Of a DNA stretch of 50,911 nt, positions 9,801-17,084 are shown one piece after another; the first letter of the stretch is position 1, and the number at the start of each line of letters is the position of its first letter. Below the pieces are notes generated by a model. That model ran no database searches, was not told where the DNA came from, and worked only from the letters and a program-made list of their open reading frames with translations. The translations under genes were made by a program, and so were the position numbers. This DNA is from an uncultured Methanobrevibacter sp. (GTDB lineage Archaea; Methanobacteriota; Methanobacteria; Methanobacteriales; Methanobacteriaceae), in NCBI GenBank assembly GCA_900318035.1, contig ONJC01000022.1, positions 1 through 50,911 on the forward strand, in the 5' to 3' direction.

Positions 9801-10813
9801 GTCAATGTTTTTACAGACTGACTGCCGCTTGTTGGTCTTGTAAACTTAACGGCGACCCCTTCACTTCCGGCTTTATTGTTGGTTAATACGCATTTATCCG
9901 CAGTTGCAATGCAGTCATATAAATAAACTGCACCCGAATCATAAGTTGCGGAATTATTGTTGAATGTGGAATCAACCATGTTCACTTCATTAGCCTGCAA
10001 ATATGCTCCTCCACCATTACTGGCAGAGTTGTTTTCAAATTTAGAACCGTAAATTCCCACATTAACATCAGGAGAGTAACCAACACAGACAGCTCCTCCC
10101 CATCCACTTACATTCATATTATAGAAATTGGATTTTTCTATTAGGATATCTCCCTGAACATACAATGCATAAATAGCTCCGCCACGTTTAGTGGTTTTAA
10201 GATCATCGAAAGTACAGTTATCGACAAGGACATTGACATCAATAACATCCCTGTCAGTTCCTGTTCCAGAATTCATAAAGATTGCTCCACCATATGACGG
10301 ATTGGCATTTGTAAACTTGATGTTGGTGAAACTGGCTTCCCCTCCATGCATTACGAAAATGCTGTTGGAATCAGAACCCCCATCAATCACCACATTACCT
10401 TCACCGGCAATGTAAATCGACTTGTCTTTATCGATTTCAATGTTGCTTTCTGTGTAGGTACCTTCAAGAATGATTACTTTGCCAGGACCGTTATTTGCAA
10501 GTTCAACAGCTTTAGCGATTGTTCTGACTGCAGTTTCCCTGCTTTGACCATCGCTTTCATTGTTTCCAGCTACGGATACATAGATTGCATCAGCAGACCC
10601 GTCAGCCAATGTTGCATCATCCAACTGGTTTTTCAAATCATTACTTCCACTCACACCCAATACATCATCAGAAGCGTCATCAATTGCGATTTCATCGCTG
10701 ATATCAGTTCCTAATGTCTGATTAAGCGGTTCGGTTGCACTGCATGCATTGATGCATAAAAACATCATCAATACAATAACCGTGCATATGAATATTTTTT
10801 TATCAACCTTCAT
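794..10813 (-). CDS. Giant adhesin-like surface protein, five beta-helix modules plus Ig-like repeats, frameshifted at C-terminus
   Basis: This 3339-residue secreted protein starts with a signal peptide (MKVDKKIFICTVIVLMMFLC, then a small-residue cleavage region). Five homologous right-handed beta-helix modules follow, beginning near residues 77, 528, 980, 1440 and 1860. Each opens with a block like IYVSVAGNNESDG plus a TIAKAVELA helix, is rich in 'NNSA...GGAIY' rungs, and closes with an N-[NY]-WW-G-[TS]-N motif and usually RWVVM before an Ig-like spacer. A sixth, diverged beta-helix region of the NosD type lies around 2400-2830. Ig-like repeats with GDxxY strand ends fill about 2830-3290, followed by the start of a coiled coil. 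Asn-X-Ser/Thr sequons are dense. The frame stops at 794-796 inside the coiled-coil repeat, and the expected remainder lies one base out of frame at 1-804. The family is inferred to mediate attachment to other microbes or host surfaces; the ligand is unknown. The start is ATG with a weak SD (GAGTGAT) and TATA-like sequence upstream. Confidence 0.88.
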   Translation of the reverse strand: MKVDKKIFICTVIVLMMFLCINACSATEPLNQTLGTDISDEIAIDDASDDVLGVSGSNDLKNQLDDATLADGSADAIYVSVAGNNESDGQSRETAVRTIAKAVELANNGPGKVIILEGTYTESNIEIDKDKSIYIAGEGNVVIDGGSDSNSIFVMHGGEASFTNIKFTNANPSYGGAIFMNSGTGTDRDVIDVNVLVDNCTFDDLKTTKRGGAIYALYVQGDILIEKSNFYNMNVSGWGGAVCVGYSPDVNVGIYGSKFENNSASNGGGAYLQANEVNMVDSTFNNNSATYDSGAVYLYDCIATADKCVLTNNKAGSEGVAVKFTRPTSGSQSVKTLTVTNSVIENNSATDATLPAIYVDMQTLYISYSSLINDLSIETRTGQGYDAVYGQGIAVANNNWWNTNDPTTKVSGKNITVNRWVVMNVEASTSQVESGDEVTLTVDFNHVNTTSGVLEELSGGKIPKESYDVKFTAVNGTVEPETLTVLQGEVKQATFTAGNVNALVNVKSGEASEDIVFKDESSQHDYHGVIYVDVNGDDNNDGSLNSPVSSIAKAIERANDGLGQIVINEGTYKGNMYHVTKALNVTGKGNVVLDADGDRLFTMDYGDSADWLILTNLTVVGANNYHGQAVYSFADNLILTNLTLTDNPGPGSLIKNNGKLTMDNCVVANHNGGNIIEGGSINITNTVFENNTVTDYAIIYTTSNTNAVIENTTFANNAGRLGIVKVSGKVTVRDSRFTNNTNNVGYGGAINDFDELTVTNSTFIGNKADKDAGAIHVATNKKATITKSVFIDNAAGAGYHGDAVRNAGELTINYCVLLSDGENGIIYSSSEDEVNAKYNWWGTNSNPQSFNGVGTYEDDWGNDVPCEIDSSRWVVMNVATDLTGEAIEVGDNVEITVDFTNYMDLANSLKPLSDSIPEVEVTSGAVNGDLNSTEDVTKDNVVKFIYTAVNPGDDTVTVSSSKASIEIPITVEGAAESVTYVDGANGADANNGKTRETAVKTIEKAVEIADGKIIVLTGEYTVNTLLNITRDLEIIGEGDVTVNSNAKTTITYEEWDDWDEEWVTTNKTIYNLIENNANLNISNIKFTLVPASISDALILNNANLLINTSEFNNIKVTSSKGVIQNIKGATLNVNGTTFKSSSSTYGVISSNGELLVNNSRFLDNDVSSSTGSASAAITAYNKATISNSQFKSNKAAIGGAVYVMYSYTNLVNPVVDIVNCTFDENGASGSYGDGAAVRCSGNQVTLTITNSTFNKNTANRYGGAVYTQGSVTINQCVFTDNSASAGDAIYAYGGTASVENSIILEEGNAISRYESTYSDPATVTANDNWWGSNDAPANVGSGITVERWVRMDAGFTPISAHAGDDITVTATFGNDKLPDGVIKVTFTSTSGNLNEVVTVNDAQASATYTIDISDVDVTATSGDVSVVMPIEPPAPAGTIYVSYENGDDASDGLTADTSVKTIAHAIELADAGIGKIILLEGTHVLGTTLQITKDVDIRGIGDVIIDGNNNRFIQNDAGLNLTNIGFTNGYSASSNLIYTSSDGKYLSLENVRFYKNSAKYGVSASAGTRLIINNSQFYDNNLFRANQNSMGVIYSNSAITTVENTVFRNNTVQKGAGIWANKASSAQTGSVDVINCTFDRNVAQKGNGAAIFMSGSVVVNVANSTFTNNLANTSAESAGGYGSAVYIGTGTGKITVSKSVFINNTGNGENHNDAGFYIGAGRLDVSDSIILTNDGDERYAINAAGGAVTAENNWWGNNDKANTNAKVTNIVKMTATLTPEDAAAGDEVTITVAFDNENLPKNVINVTLTSTSGLLNETITMNGNQASVNYTIDERDLSISVKSSQAEILFPFNPEAGTIFVSPGGDDSNPGTRDAPVATIAKALELAAKGKIVLLEGTHKTGDLGIVSDDLNITGEGRAIIDAQNSNRILYVGEDAKVVISNVIMVNGYTIDESGALLGNSNELTLINCTLANSSASQNNGGAIFSVGKLTIINTTIANCTAVRGGAIYTQTEKDGTQINIFNSTFENNIAKGKETWGGGAIYAQRTGAIYEFALTVDNTTFKGNKAQGTSCGGAIQIEQLNSDVKITCSEFISNHANGKDDYGGGAIYVSSPSSYDRQGTMAISDSLFENNTCDSNGGAILAKTTTVTVANSVIINNKDANDLAVYGLRSDVTSPSIIMNDNWWGTNLSPKEFVGGNGYRPTINRWAILTVTNDTPIVAGSTVKLTVSINSYTTGTANGTLSKPITVKRSETIKTSFEDITGTLENGEFTYDYTVPENLKFIAAAVDGETQILYALSSPVTVEIADINARKYDKVTVEINVTSDSAVNDGEVELYVNGEKLIATIEVKDSKAIGEVVISENEGIYNLTAKYVNGLPLFEDAQMNATLTVSGTYGLYNETFFNFFDEEGNLRDEITDEELQFHGKFSDLGINIINIPRTISIKGDNAVLKGIALHIQSDDSKVSDIALIADGSDFSENGGAAILVDGENIELNNVSVDYTAPVNVAAYGILAKTSNGFKLLDSTIIFDANNKAGIIQQAGLIIDGSSDVEIKGNKINAALPARDVAYSYSYSELNGIYQDLVLGIGMQDCENVEFTDNAVNVDAKSAEGEFATIDSFMVDTINNLVIKGNNFTQTDFTGVGKAGYANVLDLYNFEEVTVENNNILVNTTTGENGAGTAYPIQATGPYSGLVINSNNLTSLSRGPALGIYSQNYDGITDIIVTNNNIDVTGYATSNEYALVSGMELQDSSAKVYNNTIYSRSISAYDDANALYGISYAQYTSGTHTYDIRDNKIFTEGKYAVYLMSAKDSNVVGNTLYAHELVSDEAVNIASGENNVVRDNLPSDVSKLTVEVSNITVGQDATINITFNGDVNDNVTVVVDGEIYVVEVIAGFGNLTVSDLAAGDYKVTAILKSDIYGDFKNSTILNVAKLDSKVSVTVSGAELGKDAVIAVGIPEATGNVTVIVNGKREEIALDENGNATCTIENISAGDYHVDIIYSGDKDHASANETISFTVDKLQSQINVTAAGEVKVGIQTTISVNVSEGATGIVIVNVGSTEYAIDLEKTSNITVAFDKAGEYSIVAKYMGDDNYDAGESETATVVVSDKEAANIQVEIVSKDDLTVGDEIEIIVKADTNADLIVLLNGKELNPGSNGVLSTSLNNILKAGAVSYKFTAGKAGIYNVTVLAKENDEYAAEVYSEVFLVGIKNATVEITPITDAKVGDNVTIEVTADSDGALTIKVNDEAVNGVYEITKAGSYIITAESAATENYAAGFATYTFVVEEEPVEPDNNVTVIVDGVEYPGELVNGTVTIETGLPDELAEAKEKIENLTDELEEARVG

Positions 10814-10900
10814 TCAATCACTCGATTTAATATAAATTATAACTATAAAGTTAAGTCTAAAAAATGAACTTTACATTATTAATATATATCAAATCAAATA
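10814..10900 (-). promoter_or_regulatory. Promoter region of adhesin 1
   Basis: On the minus strand an AT-rich TATA-like stretch (TTTATAGTTATAATTTATAT) ends about 20-25 bases before the ATG at 10813. A weak Shine-Dalgarno-like GAGTGAT lies just upstream of the start. The neighbouring adhesin gene ends at its own hairpin terminator, so adhesin 1 is probably transcribed separately. Confidence 0.45.
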
Positions 10901-10954
10901 TTTAAATCCAAATCATTTGAATAAAAATAAGTTTAAAATGATAAAAAAATTATT

Positions 10955-10997
10955 GAAAAAAAAGAAATTAATAATGAGAAATATGATTCCCATTATT
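10955..10997 (-). terminator. Hairpin plus U-tract terminator overlapping the stop codon of adhesin 2
   Basis: AATAATG at 10970-10976 pairs with CATTATT at 10991-10997. The second arm contains the TAA stop codon (10993-10995). On the minus strand the hairpin is followed at once by T-rich sequence including a run of eight T. Confidence 0.7.
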
Positions 10998-13900
10998 TAA
11001 CTGTTAATTTAACTGACTTGACAGCTTCCTCATAAGTCTTATCACCTTTATAACTAATATTTGCCACATATTTACCTTTTTTATTTAAATTAGTTATTTT
11101 GAAGGTGACCTGTCCATTGCCGTTAGTTTTTCCTGTGTAGGTCTTACCATTCACAGTTAGTGTGACAAGTTTAGGACTTAAATAGACTTTACCATCATGT
11201 ACAGACGGAACAGTGGATAAGCTGACAGTGTACTTCTTGGTTTTAACAGATGCCTTGTATGATTTAGCGGATGCCTTAATGGTTATCGGCTTTTTATCCA
11301 GATCGACACATACGCAAGCGAATGCATTAGTATAGTTTTCATCACCAGCAAAGTTGAATGCCATTGTATATCTGCCCGCCCTAATCATGTTGAGTTTATA
11401 CGGATTAAAGCTGCCGTTTTCATAGGTTGTTCTGTTGTAAATCTTGTTGTTTACAGCAAATTCCATGTATACATTGGATATCGGATTGCCGTTTGCATCA
11501 AGCAATGTTGTAGCATAGTAGATTCCCTGTTCACCGGCAGGACCATCGACAGCAAACCCATTAATGGTAATAGCACGGTTTGAAATATTAAATTGGGATG
11601 CAATTTTAACAACCTCAGGAACAACGGGACTGTTCAATTTCAAGGTAGTGTTAGAACCAGTGATATTAGCATTACCCGCATAATTAATGGTAATTACTGC
11701 ACCGTTTTCACCTTTAACTGTGAATTTACCGTCTTTATCAGTGGTTGTTGTTTGTACAACACCATTTACAGTGTAAACAATTGGAGCGTCTGCAATAACA
11801 TTTCCGTCCCCATCTTTAAGCACAATAGAGATAGATTGGTCATCACTGATTGTAATTTCACTGAATTCAGATGATTTTGGAATGACCTGTTCTGTCTTAT
11901 TGGTTTCGACAGTGGCAGTACCGTTTACATATTCAATTGGATACTCAACACCATCTACAACAACAGTCTCAGGAACTGTAGTGTTAGTGGCATTAGCCTT
12001 AGCCTCCTCTAATTGTTTAATTAAATCTTCGATTGTTTGATTAGCAGCATCAAGGTCGTTTTCCAATTTAGTAGCATTAGCTTGAGCTTCCTCCAACTCA
12101 CCAGTCAAATCATCAACCTTACCATTAGCATCAGCAAGATCATCAGCCAACTTAGTAGCATTAGCCTGAGCATCAGCCAACTCACCAGTCATAGCATCAG
12201 CAAGATCATCAGCCAACTTAGTAGCATTAGCCTGAGCATCAGCCAACTCACCAGTTAAATTCTCAACCTTACCATTAGCATCAGCCAACTCACCGGTTAA
12301 ATTTTCAATCTTTTCTTTAGCTTCAGCAAGTTCATCATCCATACCTGTTTCAATAGCAGTGCCATTCACCGCAGGAATAGTATATTCCTTACCATCAATG
12401 ACAACAGTAATATTATCCGGTTCTACAGGTTCTTGAGCAACATTAAATGCATAGGAGGTAAATCCTGCTTTGTATTCATCGGTTTCCAGACTTTCAACTG
12501 TTATTGTATATGTTCCTGCATTGGTAATTTCATATTCACCTGTCACTTTTTCGGCATTTACTTTGATGGTTAAAGCACCATCTGTTTCATTTACAACAGT
12601 TATGGTTACTTTATCGCCGATTTTTGCATCAGCAATAGGGGAAACTGTGAGTATTGCATCTTTTTTATTTGCTTCAAATACTTTGGTTAGAGTTTCACCA
12701 GCATACTCTTCATTTTCACCTGCAATTACAGTAATATTATAGATTCCTCCTTTTAAAGGAACATATTTTACTTTACCGTTAGTTGCTTTGAGAACATCAT
12801 ATAAAGATAATCCCAATGGACCGTTTGCATAAATTATGCTTTGAACTTCTCCATTGATGGTGACGGCGAGCTGTGCATCAGTGTCGGATGTGATTCCTAT
12901 TAGAATTTCATCACCGACTTTTACATCATCAGGAACATCAATGGAAATGTTGGCCTTTTTCTTATCGGCTACGGTGAGAATGTATTCCTGTGATTTTGAT
13001 GATTCATAGTTATAATCACCACAATATGTAGCTACGACTGAATAGTTGCCTGCGCGGTCAAAAATTAAATCCAAAGTATTGGTTTTGGATAAATTCACCA
13101 TGTATGAAGTTCCGTTAATGTCAATTGAAACCATTCCTGTAGCTTTTTGAGGAACATCGACACTTATTGTGGCTTTTTCACCTACCTTAATGTTATCGAA
13201 ATTCAATTCAATGCTGGATTGCCTTTTAGGAACAGTGAATATTTCGGATTTGAACTTTTTGTTTTCATATATTATTATTAAAGTATGGTTGCCTGCAGAT
13301 ATGTCCTTAACTGTGTGGTTTGCCTTTCCGCCAGCGAGTTGGTAAACATTGCTGTTTCCATCTACAATTACATTTACATTACCAGTGACATCCCCAATTT
13401 CAATATTGATTATTGCATCATCACCTGAAATCTCAATGCTGCTTTCAATTTGAACATTATCAGCAATGTTGATTGTAAATTGGGTTTCGGCTTCATTGAA
13501 CTCATATTCACTTTCATTTAAAGATACTTTAACGTTGTAAACATCATTTGCCAAATCAGATAATATCAATGTGGCAACCCCATCTTTTGAAGTTGCATTA
13601 TGAGGTCTGTTGTTAACAAGAACTGTGAATGTTTCATTTATGCGATTTGATCCGAAAACATTGATGAATGCATTGTTGCTATAGACATTTACATTCACAT
13701 CAATCCATATTTTTTCTTTAACGTTTATTGAATCTGCTGCATTTGAAGCAAAATAACTGTTGTCCCCCTTAAATGAGGAATCAATATCGTAAACACCCTT
13801 ATCCAGTTTGATATAGACAATAGCCTGACCGTTATTATCAGTTGTATTTACATATGTGGAATTGTTAACTTTAAAAATGATTTGCCTATTTGATACCGCA

Positions 13901-16900
13901 TTATCGTTTTCATCCAACAGAGTTATATTGAAAGCAAATGCACCGTCATCTGTTGCATTTAAACTGCTGGAGATAATTTTTGTCTTATACATCTCAATTA
14001 AAAATTCATCGCTTAAAATAACTGCAGAATAATCGGAATTATCGGAAAGTGAAACATGAATGCTGTACAAATCGTTGGATAAATTCATTAATGTTAATGT
14101 GTTAGTTCCATTGGTTAAATTGAATGGAATGTTTTCACCATTGATATTCATAATTATGCTTTCATTAAGCGGTTTGTTGGCAGTTACTGTGATATTGACA
14201 TTATTGAAAACCCGAGTAATGTTTAATGTCCATTCAATATCTATTTTTGGGAGAGTGTAAGAGGTCATGTTGGAAGATGAATTGTAACCTGTTGCCTCAA
14301 ATGAAGCGGATATTGAATTGACCTTTTTATCAAAGCCATATGACACTCTTGCAACACCATTTTCCACACTGACAGTCTGGCTTTCGCCGTTTATATTGAA
14401 AGTGACATTTCCATATTTTACCAGATTTCCAAATTCATCATAAATTCTGGCTGAAATGTTGGATAATCCATTCCGTTTAAAATCAATGCTCAGGTTTGTC
14501 AATGTGTTGATTGGGTTTAAATATGTAAATGCCTTAATACAAGCCACACCGGAATTATAATTGTGGTCTGGGTAAGTTCCAGTCAAATTATATAAATCAG
14601 CCCAATTTACACCGTCCCAGCTTATATAAGAAACACCCGGAGCATAAACCAATTTATTTAAAGAATATATTTCAGATATCGGAACTCCCACATCGCCGGA
14701 GGTGGTAATATTGAATATGACTTCAAAGACATCACCGCTTTTGACTGGAATGAACTTATTGAGATTGAATGTATAATAACCTGAAGTTGAAATTCCGGAT
14801 AATACATCCTTTATCTCATCATTTACAAGAACTGTTGCTGTCCAGTTGGTTGCTTTTTCAAAGTATGTTGAAATGGCCGCCAGATATTCATCGGAAGTTG
14901 AAGTAAATTTGTTCTTGTACAATGCATTTGATGTTGAGTTGTAAAAGTAATCTGTCATTCCTGCGATATCATATTGGTAATTTTTATCAAAACGGATTGT
15001 GTCATTTAAAATGAAGATATATGAAGAGGCTTCCACTTGAGGCATTGCAAAACTTGAATCATAATATGAAACATAGAAGTATCCATCATTTCCCCAGCTT
15101 GAATCCCAGCTGTTTCTTACAATCCATGCACCGTCACCAGGAGGAGTAGACCTAAAATTATTTTTTGAGTATGTATCATCCCACCCAACGATTGTTACGG
15201 CATGGTTTGCATTATTACCCCAGTAGTAATAAGCATAGTTTCGAGTGTTTAAATAAGGATTATCAAAATACATTCCAGTTCCTACAGCACCGTAATTCAG
15301 GACTGCCCATTTGATTTCATCATTGTCTGTATAGGAGCTGCGCTTTAAAAACTTGATGTTTTGAACATGTATTGTGCTGTTCAATATCGGAGATAATGTT
15401 GACTTGTCATCAAACAAATCATCAGTTTCATCCACAGGACCCAACCAGCCTGCAAGATATCCCCAAGACATTTTGGTATATCCTCCCGTATTAGTATCTA
15501 TTTTCCAGCCGTAGTCGGAATACAATGCAATGACGTTTTTCATATTTTCTTCAGACAAATCTAATGTCTCACCGGTTGCCTTTAGAATGCATGATTCCAA
15601 AACAGCCAGTGCAGTGAATGCCCAGCAGTTACCGCTGGCTTGCTGGTCTTTAACAGTGGTAACATAGCCATCATCAATCATGCTGTATCTGCTCGGAAGA
15701 GATGATATCGGATTTGCTTCCACTTTATACATTGTGTAATTTCCATTTCCAATTGTTAAATTTAGGCTGGAAGTATCATAATAATCGCTTCTCTGAGCTG
15801 CAGTATTAGATTTAAAACTATTGAATCTTTGAAACGGAGCATTTAATTTATTTAAAAGAGAATAGATTGCTCCACCTGTATCGGTTGCCTTATTGTCTGT
15901 AAAAGAATTGCGCATGAAAATTGCATTTGTGGAGTTGTCAATAAATATTGCACCGCCATTTTTGGCAGAATTATTGATGAATCTAGAATATGACATTGTA
16001 AATCCGCCATACATATGAAAAATTGCACCTCCATCATATTTGGCAGAATTATCAGTCATATTTACATAGTTTAGTGAAACGGTGGTGTTTAATGTTGTCA
16101 ATGCACTTCCGAAAGTTGCAGATGAATTTGAAATATCAATGTGGTCTGCGGTGAATCTGGATGCCTGCCTGATGTAAATGCTTCCTCCGGCATCTTCCTG
16201 TGAACGTGAATTGTAGAATTTGGATTTGGAAAGTGAAACATTGGAAGCATAATCGCATGCTATTGCACCTCCATAATTGTATGCATAATTGTTGAAAAAC
16301 AATGAATTGGACACGTTTAAATTGCCCGCACCAATGTAGATGGCTCCGCCATAAACTGCATAATTGTTTTTGAAGGTACAATTGTCAACATTTACATAAG
16401 CGTTTGCATTATCCTCCGGAGTATAGATTGCACCTCCCCAATTGTTTTCATAGCGGTCCGCCTTGGATCCGTAGCCATCTTCAAAAATCACATTTGAGGC
16501 TGTGAATTTAGCATTATTAGTAATGGATGCACCTATAAATGTGACGTTTTTAACTGTAAACTGGTTGTTGACCGTGAATGCAGGGCCCTCAAATTTGATT
16601 ATTGTCCTGTCCGCATCACTGCCTATAAAATTTACTTCTTCAATGGTTTTGGACTTATCCAAATTATACTGACCATTTGCAAAATATAGATTGCAATTTG
16701 ATTTGATATATTCGGCTTTTAAATATTTATATGGACTGGATATGGATCCGTTCCCGTCGCTTTCAGCTGACGCATCAAAATAATAATCGTTTGATGCGGC
16801 TAAAACATTATCCTCCAAAGGAATTGAAACTGCATCTGTCACATTGGCAGTTTCATAACTCAATATTGCAGTAGTGTTATCCGCTGCAAAGCTTATCGGA

Positions 16901-16965
16901 ATTAAAATCAATGAAAATAATAACAATAAGCCAATTATGATTGATTTATTCGATTTTACAAACAA
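10993..16965 (-). CDS. Secreted adhesin-like protein with papain-family (C1A) cysteine protease domain
   Basis: This 1990-residue protein starts at TTG, chosen because a strong Shine-Dalgarno GGAGGTC sits five bases upstream and a signal peptide (IIIGLLLLFSLILIPISFAA) follows. Residues about 45-410 are beta-helix rungs with repeated GGAIY. Residues about 425-640 are a C1A peptidase: DQQASGNCWAF with the nucleophile Cys near 447 and the oxyanion Gln before it, NHAVTIVGWDD with the catalytic His near 588, and RNSWDSSWG with the Asn near 618. All catalytic residues are present. A lectin-like segment follows at about 655-790, as in other archaeal C1 proteases. Ig-like repeats run about 830-1540, a 14-residue-repeat coiled coil about 1542-1658, and further Ig-like domains to the Lys-rich end. 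The C-terminal half is paralogous to adhesin 1. Its role is inferred as surface proteolysis or autoprocessing combined with adhesion; the substrate is unknown. Confidence 0.9.
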   Translation of the reverse strand: MFVKSNKSIIIGLLLLFSLILIPISFAADNTTAILSYETANVTDAVSIPLEDNVLAASNDYYFDASAESDGNGSISSPYKYLKAEYIKSNCNLYFANGQYNLDKSKTIEEVNFIGSDADRTIIKFEGPAFTVNNQFTVKNVTFIGASITNNAKFTASNVIFEDGYGSKADRYENNWGGAIYTPEDNANAYVNVDNCTFKNNYAVYGGAIYIGAGNLNVSNSLFFNNYAYNYGGAIACDYASNVSLSKSKFYNSRSQEDAGGSIYIRQASRFTADHIDISNSSATFGSALTTLNTTVSLNYVNMTDNSAKYDGGAIFHMYGGFTMSYSRFINNSAKNGGAIFIDNSTNAIFMRNSFTDNKATDTGGAIYSLLNKLNAPFQRFNSFKSNTAAQRSDYYDTSSLNLTIGNGNYTMYKVEANPISSLPSRYSMIDDGYVTTVKDQQASGNCWAFTALAVLESCILKATGETLDLSEENMKNVIALYSDYGWKIDTNTGGYTKMSWGYLAGWLGPVDETDDLFDDKSTLSPILNSTIHVQNIKFLKRSSYTDNDEIKWAVLNYGAVGTGMYFDNPYLNTRNYAYYYWGNNANHAVTIVGWDDTYSKNNFRSTPPGDGAWIVRNSWDSSWGNDGYFYVSYYDSSFAMPQVEASSYIFILNDTIRFDKNYQYDIAGMTDYFYNSTSNALYKNKFTSTSDEYLAAISTYFEKATNWTATVLVNDEIKDVLSGISTSGYYTFNLNKFIPVKSGDVFEVIFNITTSGDVGVPISEIYSLNKLVYAPGVSYISWDGVNWADLYNLTGTYPDHNYNSGVACIKAFTYLNPINTLTNLSIDFKRNGLSNISARIYDEFGNLVKYGNVTFNINGESQTVSVENGVARVSYGFDKKVNSISASFEATGYNSSSNMTSYTLPKIDIEWTLNITRVFNNVNITVTANKPLNESIIMNINGENIPFNLTNGTNTLTLMNLSNDLYSIHVSLSDNSDYSAVILSDEFLIEMYKTKIISSSLNATDDGAFAFNITLLDENDNAVSNRQIIFKVNNSTYVNTTDNNGQAIVYIKLDKGVYDIDSSFKGDNSYFASNAADSINVKEKIWIDVNVNVYSNNAFINVFGSNRINETFTVLVNNRPHNATSKDGVATLILSDLANDVYNVKVSLNESEYEFNEAETQFTINIADNVQIESSIEISGDDAIINIEIGDVTGNVNVIVDGNSNVYQLAGGKANHTVKDISAGNHTLIIIYENKKFKSEIFTVPKRQSSIELNFDNIKVGEKATISVDVPQKATGMVSIDINGTSYMVNLSKTNTLDLIFDRAGNYSVVATYCGDYNYESSKSQEYILTVADKKKANISIDVPDDVKVGDEILIGITSDTDAQLAVTINGEVQSIIYANGPLGLSLYDVLKATNGKVKYVPLKGGIYNITVIAGENEEYAGETLTKVFEANKKDAILTVSPIADAKIGDKVTITVVNETDGALTIKVNAEKVTGEYEITNAGTYTITVESLETDEYKAGFTSYAFNVAQEPVEPDNITVVIDGKEYTIPAVNGTAIETGMDDELAEAKEKIENLTGELADANGKVENLTGELADAQANATKLADDLADAMTGELADAQANATKLADDLADANGKVDDLTGELEEAQANATKLENDLDAANQTIEDLIKQLEEAKANATNTTVPETVVVDGVEYPIEYVNGTATVETNKTEQVIPKSSEFSEITISDDQSISIVLKDGDGNVIADAPIVYTVNGVVQTTTTDKDGKFTVKGENGAVITINYAGNANITGSNTTLKLNSPVVPEVVKIASQFNISNRAITINGFAVDGPAGEQGIYYATTLLDANGNPISNVYMEFAVNNKIYNRTTYENGSFNPYKLNMIRAGRYTMAFNFAGDENYTNAFACVCVDLDKKPITIKASAKSYKASVKTKKYTVSLSTVPSVHDGKVYLSPKLVTLTVNGKTYTGKTNGNGQVTFKITNLNKKGKYVANISYKGDKTYEEAVKSVKLTVK
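11990..12340 (-). repeat. 42-bp coiled-coil repeats of adhesin 2, one unit shortened by 18 bp
   Basis: The units are 14 residues each (for example GELADAQANATKLA, DDLADANGKVDDLT). One unit is only eight residues, DDLADAMT. Comparing it with the full sister unit at about 12097-12140, the short unit is explained exactly by loss of 18 bases joining 'GCTA' to 'TGACT'. The deletion keeps the frame but breaks the heptad phase. Confidence 0.85.
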
Positions 16966-16970
16966 TTTTT

Positions 16971-16977
16971 GACCTCC
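16971..16977 (-). promoter_or_regulatory. Strong ribosome binding site that fixes a TTG start (adhesin 2)
   Basis: The minus strand reads GGAGGTC, five bases, then TTG. No ATG lies between this site and the signal peptide, so the TTG at 16963-16965 is the start. Confidence 0.75.
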
Positions 16978-17084
16978 ACAAATTAAAATTATTTTATATT
17001 ATTTTAATGTATATGGATAATCTTATAAATAGTCAACTTAAATTTAAAAAAAATATAAGTTATTTTAATATATAATATAATATA
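16978..17084. promoter_or_regulatory. Divergent promoters of adhesin 2 and the DUF123 gene
   Basis: The intergenic region is almost pure A/T. The minus strand contains TATTTATAAG as a TATA candidate for adhesin 2. The plus strand has AAATATAAGTTATTTT about 25-30 bases before the ATG at 17085. That ATG has no Shine-Dalgarno sequence, which suggests a leaderless or very short-leader mRNA. Confidence 0.5.
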
